The notes under the pieces: generated by a model | The model's input: the letters and a program-made list of their open reading frames with translations, nothing else | Database searches by the model: none | Told to the model about the DNA's origin: nothing | Made by a program: the position numbers and the translations under genes | In this document: positions 1 to 4,267 of the stretch, piece by piece | Position numbering within the stretch: position 1 is the stretch's first letter | Layout of the letters: each line of letters opens with the position of its first letter | Origin: Planctomycetaceae bacterium | Lineage (GTDB): Bacteria > Planctomycetota > Planctomycetia > Pirellulales > Thermoguttaceae | Direction of reading: 5' to 3' | NCBI GenBank assembly: GCA_031254675.1 | Contig: JAIRTV010000553.1 | Location: 1 to 5,975, forward strand | DNA: 5,975 bases

Positions 1-2
1 TC

Positions 3-737
3 CATAAGTACATAGAAAAAGAATTGCCGGCTTTACATAACGCAATTCGGCTAGGAAGCAAAGCAGGTGACCGAATTGAGTATTTTGCCATCGCACCCGT
101 CTATGAAACAGTCCCTAAAACCGACCCCGCGACGGGCAAAGTAGAACCTGTTCCGAAGAAAAATTTCAAGAGTTACGGCATAGTCGGTTCAGGCAGTATC
201 AGTAATTGGATTATCAAGTCCGTTACTACCCGCAAAATGTGGATGTCGTGGAAAAAAGTTCGACCAAAAGTCGTACAACGTAAAAACGAATTCGCATACT
301 CAGGGGCAATTTTTTTAGCGATATTTGGTGCAATTATCGGACTCGTCTATTTTTCCAACCACGGCTGGACGAGATACACCACAGCGTACTGGGGACAGAA
401 TTGGCAATCTGGAGCCGAGTTGTTAAAACAGAATTACTGGTTTTTACTCGGTTGGTTTTTCGCAGCGATATTCGGAAGTATTTACATCGCTATTTCATCT
501 TTAATTTTTGCCATCATCGGTTTCCTCGGTGGAACGGCAGTTGGCGCAGTTTGGGGTTTTACCGAAGGCGGCGGTCTGCTAATGGTTCCCGAATACGGGT
601 TGCGTTTAATTACCATTTCGGCAATTTACCTTGCCAAAGGAACGATTTACGGCATAAAACAACTCTGCGCATTGACAGCCAAAAACTTTGTTATCGTCTA
701 TAAACAAGTCAGAGTTTTCTTTGCAAATAACATTTAA
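3..737 (+). CDS. Multi-pass membrane protein, 5' truncated; possible C-terminal end of a GTPase-type protein
   Basis: The frame is open from the first bases of the window to TAA at 735-737. The TTG at 24 is probably an internal Leu codon, so the true start lies upstream. Numbering from that TTG, residues 1-65 are soluble and end in a pattern (ALHNAIRLG, then IEYFAIAPV, then a Pro/Lys-rich loop and GIVGSGSISNWII) resembling the end of a TRAFAC-like GTPase domain, where a FF-x-SA strand is followed by a G-x-x-x-P-x-x-W helix. A basic linker (about 70-88) leads to hydrophobic segments at about 91-110, 138-158, 159-180 and a weaker one at 194-212, so the protein is very likely in the inner membrane. 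It lies 35 bp upstream of the next gene on the same strand and is probably co-transcribed with it. The GTPase link is inference from residue patterns only; no P-loop is inside the window. Confidence is high for a membrane protein and low for function. Confidence 0.6.
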   Translation, partial: HKYIEKELPALHNAIRLGSKAGDRIEYFAIAPVYETVPKTDPATGKVEPVPKKNFKSYGIVGSGSISNWIIKSVTTRKMWMSWKKVRPKVVQRKNEFAYSGAIFLAIFGAIIGLVYFSNHGWTRYTTAYWGQNWQSGAELLKQNYWFLLGWFFAAIFGSIYIAISSLIFAIIGFLGGTAVGAVWGFTEGGGLLMVPEYGLRLITISAIYLAKGTIYGIKQLCALTAKNFVIVYKQVRVFFANNI

Positions 738-772
738 AATTTAACGAAACATTAACGTGTTTCATAATTACA

Positions 773-1720
773 ATGAAAATACATTATGCCTTATTTGATA
801 AAAGTGCAGACGAGAGCAAAGGTTATCCTTCGTGGCATTCGCCTGAAATTACTGAACCGATGATGTCGGGTTTTTACTCGAACTATCTCGTGACACATTT
901 GCACGAAAAACCGAACAGTTTGTCGGCAGATGCGCTGTGGGGTGGTATCGTGCATATCGCAGGAAAAACCGTTGATGAATCCGGATGGCTTGTACTGTAT
1001 CGTGAATTTGACGGCGGTAAACGAGACACGGGTGGATGGGGCAGACCCGGCGGTTTCACCATTCTCACGGCGTGGATTAAAACGGACGAAGTGTATGAAA
1101 ATCTCTTACCGATTTTCAACAACAAAACATTTAAGGATGTGCAATCTGACAGTCTAGCCCCCGGCACAATTAACGTCCCTGTTTCGTTAATCGAAACAAT
1201 TTCACCGCCGTTGCCGAAAGTTGCTCTCGGTTTGAAAGAAAACGCAGCGCAATTTATTTCGCCGTTGAGTGACGGTCACTTGAAAATTGAAAATGTAGTA
1301 AAGGACTTTTCGGCAAGCGTCTCTGCCGCCTGCGATGCATTCATTGCCAATCGCAGTAAGGCGTTAACACAACAAGCAGCGAAATTAACAACGACAAATC
1401 AAGAGTTGCAAAAACAACTTGACAGCATAAAACTGCAAGTCGTAAAATTGCAAGAAAAGATAGCGGACTTTGAAAATCCTCAGTCATTTGTCAATCCGTT
1501 GAAGAAAGTCGGACTTTTCGGAACAGTATGCGTACTCGGCTATGGAGCAATAACGGGACTTATAGCAGGACTTATCGCAAGTGTAATAGTATTATGGTGC
1601 CTATCGCCTTCACAAAATGAAACATTCAAGAATCCGGCTGCTCCGCCAACTAAAACTGCTAAACCAACAGAGAGGAATTCCAATATACCTGATGATAATA
1701 CAAGTGAACAATTGAAGTAA
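773..1720 (+). CDS. Unknown protein with GRPGGF-containing N-domain, coiled coil and one C-terminal membrane anchor (possible GTPase-associated protein)
   Basis: ATG start at 773, 315 residues, TAA at 1718-1720. No clear Shine-Dalgarno sequence precedes it; the 35-bp gap to the upstream gene is AT-rich. Residues 1-165 look globular, with WLVLYREFDGG (72-82) and WGRPGGFTILTAWI (89-102). This resembles the 'YR-x-x-GRPG-x-F-x-H' type of segment I remember from GTPase-associated protein 1 (GAP1)-like N-domains in predicted GTPase-centred conflict systems. Residues about 195-235 are a Gln/Lys/Leu-rich coiled coil, 247-277 is one long hydrophobic Gly/Ala/Ile/Leu segment (membrane anchor), and 280-315 is a polar Pro/Thr/Asn tail. 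Topology is probably a large cytoplasmic domain and a short tail across the membrane. The neighbour upstream is also membrane-bound, which fits a two-component membrane complex. I do not firmly recognise the family; the GAP1 comparison is inference. Confidence 0.7.
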   Translation: MKIHYALFDKSADESKGYPSWHSPEITEPMMSGFYSNYLVTHLHEKPNSLSADALWGGIVHIAGKTVDESGWLVLYREFDGGKRDTGGWGRPGGFTILTAWIKTDEVYENLLPIFNNKTFKDVQSDSLAPGTINVPVSLIETISPPLPKVALGLKENAAQFISPLSDGHLKIENVVKDFSASVSAACDAFIANRSKALTQQAAKLTTTNQELQKQLDSIKLQVVKLQEKIADFENPQSFVNPLKKVGLFGTVCVLGYGAITGLIAGLIASVIVLWCLSPSQNETFKNPAAPPTKTAKPTERNSNIPDDNTSEQLK

Positions 1721-1736
1721 CCGTTCACGGTGTTTT
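1720..1736 (+). terminator. Weak terminator-like hairpin after the left-flank operon
   Basis: ACCG and CGGT pair around a TTCA loop, followed directly by GTTTT. It sits at the stop codon of the 315-residue protein and just before the attachment repeat. The stem is short and the T run is only four, so it would terminate poorly. Readthrough into the element could be what transcribes rep in the integrated state. Confidence 0.25.
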
Positions 1737-1744
1737 GAAAATTG

Positions 1745-1763
1745 TGGTCGGTACGGGACTCGA
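1745..1763 (+). repeat. attL: displaced tRNA-Val 3' end (left direct repeat)
   Basis: TGGTCGGTACGGGACTCGA matches 5865-5883 at 18 of 19 positions. The single difference is T1748 against G5868; 1749-1763 is an exact 15-bp match. The T corresponds to tRNA position 70 in the acceptor stem. A decayed displaced copy is expected because it is no longer under selection. Homology stops abruptly at 1764, where a pyrimidine-rich element sequence begins. Confidence 0.85.
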
Positions 1764-1818
1764 TTTTTCTTTTTCTATCTTGTTATTAAATCTATACTTA
1801 CATCATTTTTCTCGATTC

Positions 1819-1841
1819 ATTCCCGCCGAAATTCCCACATT
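1819..1841 (+). repeat. Direct repeat copy 1 (Ile-Pro motif), partner at 5549-5571
   Basis: This 23-bp segment matches 5549-5571 at 21 positions and encodes IPAEIPT in the displaced tail, against IPAQIPT in the integrase. Conservation in both DNA and reading frame suggests either an ancestral internal duplication of the integrase C-terminal region or a repeated protein motif. Confidence 0.6.
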
Positions 1842-1920
1842 GAATCAGGAAATCCCCCTCTTTGATACAGTGATTTCTAGGTTTTTGGAGGCAGATTCTA
1901 CCTCCGATTTACACGAAAAA

Positions 1921-1953
1921 AGCGGCTACCTTTCTGAACAAAGAGTAACCGCT
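1921..1953 (+). promoter_or_regulatory. Stem-loop just upstream of the rep ribosome binding site
   Basis: AGCGGCTAC (1921-1929) pairs with GTAACCGCT (1945-1953) with one C-A mismatch. The stem continues as CTTT/AAAG around the six-base loop CTGAAC, with one bulged A. No T run follows, so it is not an intrinsic terminator. It lies 12 bp upstream of the rep Shine-Dalgarno and overlaps the last codons of the displaced integrase tail. It could affect translation of rep or mRNA processing, and in the circle it would sit at the int-rep junction. A smaller imperfect palindrome (GGAGG/CCTCC, 1887-1905) precedes it. Confidence 0.5.
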
Positions 1954-1965
1954 CCATAACTACTG

Positions 1966-1971
1966 AAAGGA
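1966..1971 (+). promoter_or_regulatory. Ribosome binding site of rep
   Basis: AAAGGA lies 10 bp upstream of the ATG at 1982 and fixes that codon as the start. It sits in the 22-bp gap after the stop codon of the displaced integrase tail, as expected for the second gene of an int-rep operon in the circular form. Confidence 0.65.
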
Positions 1972-1981
1972 ACATTTTACC

Positions 1982-3580
1982 ATGATTACTGAAACGAGTC
2001 AATCCCTAAACGCTTCCGGTATTGAAAACGAATTGAAGGCATCTTTTGAACGGTCACTTTGTACTGGTTCTTCGTCTGCCGATTTTTTGGAAGATTACTT
2101 TTTTTCCGTCGATGTTAGTGATGAATCCGATTTGTTGAGTTTGGCACGGAGTGCGTCCCTGAAAGAGAATGAGGAGAAAAAACGTGTTCTGTTGAGCAAC
2201 ATCGGCAAAGACTGGGACGCCCGGAGGGATGGCTTTGCCGATGTTGCTCAACAGGAAAATGTTCCTTACCCCCCGCTCACTAACAGGGGGGTCACAAAGT
2301 ACCTAAACCAAAATTCAAATGAATCCCAACTATGTACCGATTCTAAGTTTGCAGCAAATACCGAGTACATTGTCGGTGTCACTCAAGACAACAAACCAGA
2401 GGGACGTTGGGGCGGTTTCGATGGCGGTGTCGAAGTTGGTTTTGAGGTTCAATGGGACAAAGAACAATTCTCTGCCCATCTCGAAGTTCTTGCCGAAGGT
2501 CGGCAACAAGCCGAAGGCAATGACGAAAAAAATCCGGTATATCTTAATCTCGGTGATTATTACTTCGCAATTAAACCATCGGGAGCAAAAGCCGGTTTAT
2601 ATTATAAATTCGTTTTGGAAGGTTGCGGCGTCAAAGTTTATCTTCACCATGACCCGCCGAAAAACCGTCAGGGCATTCGTATTCGGTATCAATTTGAGTC
2701 GCTTATTCGTTTCGACTTGTACTCACTTCACGCAAAATTACGTGAATGGCTTGAGTCGCTTGGTTTAACCATCATCAAAGAAACGGTTTCGCGTGTCGAT
2801 ATGCAAGTGATGACCTTGCGAAAAACTCATGATTATCTGAAACTCATTGTCAATGACCATGCTATTACCCGAGCACAAAAAGATGTTTTTTATCGTAAAT
2901 ACAAACGTCTGGAAACTTATACTATTGGTAGTGATATTGAGCTTTGTATTTACGATAAACTTTCGGAACTTGCCGACAAAGGCAATGTCGAGAAAGCGGC
3001 TTTGATGAAAAAGTATGTTTTTGATTGTGCCGGTGGTGTTGGTGACGGTAGCGGTTTAACCCGTATCGAATTTCGGTTACGTCGTGATGCGTTACGTCCG
3101 TTGGGAATCAATACGATTGATGATTTATATCGTAAAGAAACGGCGTTGGTCGATTGGTTGACTTCACATTGGTTTCGCATTTTGGATAAGCCCAAAGTTC
3201 GGGGACACGAGAACACGGCAGCGATTCATCCGCTTTGGGTCGAAGTCCAAGAATTGTTTCAACATTACTTTCCGGGTTCGGATAAAGAACGTGAATCAAT
3301 TGTGTGGTCGCATGATGATTCTGTAAGGTGTGAACCGGAAGCATTGGAAAAACAAGCGGCTGGTTGTTTGGCGTCGGCGGTAGCGTTACGATACGGCGGG
3401 CAAACTACACCGGAAGATTTGCGTGCAATATTATTACAAGAGATTGATGCGTATTTGATACGAATATTTAATAGAACAAATGAACGAGCAACAGAGCGAT
3501 ATGTTCGTGACGGTATTACAGCAGAGAGCGAGCAAGAACAACAAAGAAGGCAGAAACAAAACCTAGAGAATGCGGCGTAA
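1982..3580 (+). CDS. Replication initiator / relaxase-like protein of the Rep_trans family
   Basis: This 532-residue protein (ATG, TAA at 3578-3580) carries the hallmarks of the Rep_trans (replication initiation factor) family, which includes pT181-type RepC initiators and MobT/NicK relaxases. In order these are SRVDMQV (270-276, R-x-D strand), ETYTIGSDIELCIYDKLSE (311-329, the usual YIGS...YDK block) and TRIEFRLRRDALR (360-372, R-x-E-x-R-L). Such enzymes nick one strand at a hairpin origin through a tyrosine and start rolling-circle copying or transfer. Y313 and Y324 are candidate nucleophiles; I cannot decide between them. It is longer than typical members (about 300-400 residues). The first 125 residues are low in complexity and encode two strong DNA hairpins, and there is a C-terminal extension ending in a Gln/Glu/Arg-rich tail (514-532). 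In the integrated state it has no strong promoter of its own that I can see: a TATACT at 1793-1798 lacks a good -35. It is likely separated from its normal promoter, which lies upstream of int. Confidence 0.8.
   Translation: MITETSQSLNASGIENELKASFERSLCTGSSSADFLEDYFFSVDVSDESDLLSLARSASLKENEEKKRVLLSNIGKDWDARRDGFADVAQQENVPYPPLTNRGVTKYLNQNSNESQLCTDSKFAANTEYIVGVTQDNKPEGRWGGFDGGVEVGFEVQWDKEQFSAHLEVLAEGRQQAEGNDEKNPVYLNLGDYYFAIKPSGAKAGLYYKFVLEGCGVKVYLHHDPPKNRQGIRIRYQFESLIRFDLYSLHAKLREWLESLGLTIIKETVSRVDMQVMTLRKTHDYLKLIVNDHAITRAQKDVFYRKYKRLETYTIGSDIELCIYDKLSELADKGNVEKAALMKKYVFDCAGGVGDGSGLTRIEFRLRRDALRPLGINTIDDLYRKETALVDWLTSHWFRILDKPKVRGHENTAAIHPLWVEVQELFQHYFPGSDKERESIVWSHDDSVRCEPEALEKQAAGCLASAVALRYGGQTTPEDLRAILLQEIDAYLIRIFNRTNERATERYVRDGITAESEQEQQRRQKQNLENAA
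2189..2254 (+). repeat. Perfect 22-bp-arm inverted repeat inside rep
   Basis: Arms at 2189-2210 and 2233-2254 are exact reverse complements (each contains GTTGAGCAAC or its complement), separated by a 22-bp GC-rich spacer at 2211-2232. It falls in codons about 70-91 of rep, N-terminal to the conserved domain. A perfect palindrome of this length in coding DNA is not explained by protein constraint. In pT181-type replicons the double-strand origin lies within the rep gene, so this is a candidate Rep binding or cruciform element. The alternative is an in-frame inserted palindromic element, like Rickettsia palindromic elements. Confidence 0.9.
2268..2293 (+). repeat. C-tract/G-tract hairpin inside rep, possible nick-site hairpin
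   Basis: ACCCCCC (2268-2274) pairs with GGGGGGT (2287-2293) around a 12-base loop, GCTCACTAACAG. It lies 13 bp after the perfect 22-bp-arm palindrome. The loop has CACTAACAG, reminiscent of the CTCTAATAG loop remembered for the pT181 nick hairpin, so it is a candidate nick site for the encoded Rep. The structure is directly visible; the role is inference. Confidence 0.7.
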
Positions 3581-3601
3581 GCCGTACCTCTGGCGGTTTG
3601 C

Positions 3602-3673
3602 GTGTTCCCCTCTCCCGTCCCGCACCTTCCTCGCTCGACATTCGGGAAGGTGTGGGATGGGAGAGGGGAACAC
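3602..3673 (+). repeat. Long GC-rich hairpin after rep (29-bp arms)
   Basis: Arms at 3602-3630 and 3645-3673 pair along 29 positions with only two G-T wobbles. Both contain the CCCTCTCCC/GGGAGAGGG motif, and the loop is 14 bases. It begins 22 bp after the rep stop. No T run follows, so it is not a classic intrinsic terminator, though it could stall polymerase or protect the rep mRNA 3' end. The GGGAGAGGG palindrome resembles REP-like dispersed repeats seen in many bacterial genomes. A single-strand origin is another option. A small hairpin with a GTAA loop (3573-3584) overlaps the rep stop codon just before it. Confidence 0.85.
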
Positions 3674-3710
3674 ATCACCCCCTCTTTTGTTCGCATTAGA
3701 CTCAACCTTA

Positions 3711-3726
3711 TTGCGGTACTCCGCAA
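3711..3726 (+). repeat. Small perfect hairpin TTGCGG-TACT-CCGCAA
   Basis: A 6-bp stem with a TACT loop, between the GC-rich hairpin and the large A-tract palindrome. It could belong to an origin or nick region; short stems like this also occur by chance. Confidence 0.5.
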
Positions 3727-3735
3727 AACAACGTA

Positions 3736-3839
3736 GGACAAAGGATAGAAAATTGCGTGACAAAAAAAATTTTTGTTATGCTGACAATTCCGATAGATGT
3801 AATAAAAAATTTTTTTGGCACGTAATTTGCCCTTTGTCC
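3736..3839 (+). repeat. 104-bp imperfect inverted repeat with internal A/T tracts
   Basis: The outer ends GGACAAAGG (3736-3744) and CCTTTGTCC (3831-3839) are exact complements. Moving inward, AAATTGCGTG (3750-3759) pairs with CACGTAATTT (3819-3828) with one wobble. Long A/T tracts (around 3761-3775 and 3803-3817) then pair with each other. The unpaired centre is about 3781-3799. The A-tracts suggest bent DNA. Likely roles are a replication origin or a binding region for Rep or Int. A non-autonomous palindromic insertion is possible, but no convincing flanking duplication is seen. Confidence 0.7.
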
Positions 3840-4036
3840 GGTTACTGCAAGGGGAGACAAAACGAACCATTTACAAAAAGGAATAAGTTGAAAAATTCCT
3901 AAAGATTTTTCGTGAAATATACTTTTGAAAAATTGTTATACTTTAGTTTGGGCATTTTATGTACGAGTAGATAAGTTTCGGGTTTGGTGTTGCGAAAAAA
4001 AACAAACAAAAAATTTAATTTTACGATATTTTATTA
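3840..4036 (+). other. AT-rich spacer with no gene recognised
   Basis: About 200 bp without a credible coding frame. It contains a repeated decamer TTGAAAAATT (3888-3897 and 3925-3934) spaced 37 bp apart, and a poly-A/T stretch around 3993-4022. It could be an easily melted origin region or hold integrase arm-binding sites; nothing in it decides between these. Confidence 0.4.
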
Positions 4037-4065
4037 TTGACGATTTCAAATGCTTCCGATATAAT
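4037..4065 (+). promoter_or_regulatory. Sigma70-type promoter for the int leader
   Basis: TTGACG (4037-4042) and TATAAT (4060-4065) are separated by exactly 17 bp: an 11-of-12 match to consensus at optimal spacing. Transcription would begin near 4072, giving an approximately 195-base leader before the int ATG. In the excised circle the transcript would run through int and on into rep. Confidence 0.7.
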
Positions 4066-4086
4066 AACATTAATACAATTCAATAG

Positions 4087-4115
4087 TATCCTAAATCAGT
4101 GACACTTTTAGGATA
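4087..4115 (+). promoter_or_regulatory. Operator-like palindrome at the start of the int transcript
   Basis: TATCCTAAA (4087-4095) and TTTAGGATA (4107-4115) are perfect 9-bp arms flanking a centre that contains a second palindrome, AGTGACACT. It begins about 15 bp after the predicted transcription start, a position suited to a repressor operator or a leader RNA hairpin. No regulator gene is visible in the element. Confidence 0.55.
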
Positions 4116-4142
4116 TCGAAACAATGATGGTATTCGCACAAT

Positions 4143-4218
4143 AAAATATCTCGCTTGTTTTGGGTCGAACCATCACGAAACCATTAACGCTGTCAACGGC
4201 TTGCGAGATATTTTTTTT
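4143..4218 (+). terminator. Terminator-like stem with T8 tract in the int leader (possible attenuator)
   Basis: AAAATATCTCGC (4143-4154) is the exact reverse complement of GCGAGATATTTT (4203-4214), and the T run continues to 4218. The loop is 48 bases. It ends 49 bp before the int ATG, downstream of the strong promoter. It could end a short RNA of about 145 bases (about 4072-4218) or act as an attenuator that limits integrase expression. The stem is AT-rich towards its base and the loop is long, so termination efficiency is uncertain. Confidence 0.5.
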
Positions 4219-4252
4219 CATTTCATTATTGTATGGAACATATTTAATCGTT

Positions 4253-4261
4253 AGGGAGGTG
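4253..4261 (+). promoter_or_regulatory. Strong ribosome binding site of int
   Basis: AGGGAGGTG contains GGAGGTG, a full match to the 16S anti-Shine-Dalgarno sequence, 6 bp before the ATG at 4268. It fixes the start and is far stronger than the site in front of rep. It lies after the terminator-like stem, so translation depends on readthrough or on a further promoter. Confidence 0.8.
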
Positions 4262-4267
4262 TAATTT

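Larger units (their letters stand above)
1762..1959 (+). other. Displaced integrase C-terminal coding cassette, in frame with int only in the excised circle
   Basis: An open frame of 65 codons runs from the end of the left att core to TAA at 1957-1959. It lacks a credible start here: a TTG at 1735 with no ribosome binding site is the only upstream option. Its phase relative to the core (GGT ACG GGA CTC GA-) is identical to that of int at 5870-5883, so joining the cores gives one uninterrupted integrase frame. The peptide is hydrophobic at first (FSFSILLLNLYLHHFSRF), then has an IPAEIPT motif resembling IPAQIPT at integrase residues 428-434, then is polar and acidic. It ends 22 bp before the rep ATG. 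In the integrated state it is probably untranslated. This is a direct sequence reading; its expression in the circle is inference. Confidence 0.65.

Noticed and set aside
883..1167. Minus-strand 94-codon frame
   Set aside because: Antisense shadow of the well-supported 315-residue gene.
1780..1798. Promoter for rep using TTGTTA and TATACT
   Set aside because: The two hexamers are too close together, and no adequate -35 lies 16-18 bp upstream of TATACT.
1735..1959. A stand-alone 74-residue gene starting at TTG 1735
   Set aside because: No ribosome binding site, and the frame begins in flanking DNA and crosses the att core. It is better explained as the displaced integrase tail.
3265..3870. 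201-codon minus-strand open frame
   Set aside because: It lies mostly antisense to the conserved 3' part of rep and then runs through the palindromes; composition and lack of a start signal mark it as a shadow.
3570..3902. 110-codon plus-strand open frame after rep
   Set aside because: It is largely a translation of the GC-rich hairpin and the A-tract palindrome, has no ribosome binding site and overlaps the rep end.
3888..3934. TTGAAAAATT decamers as iterons or CRISPR-like repeats
   Set aside because: Only two short AT-rich copies; too few to call iterons, and no spacer-repeat pattern exists anywhere in the window.
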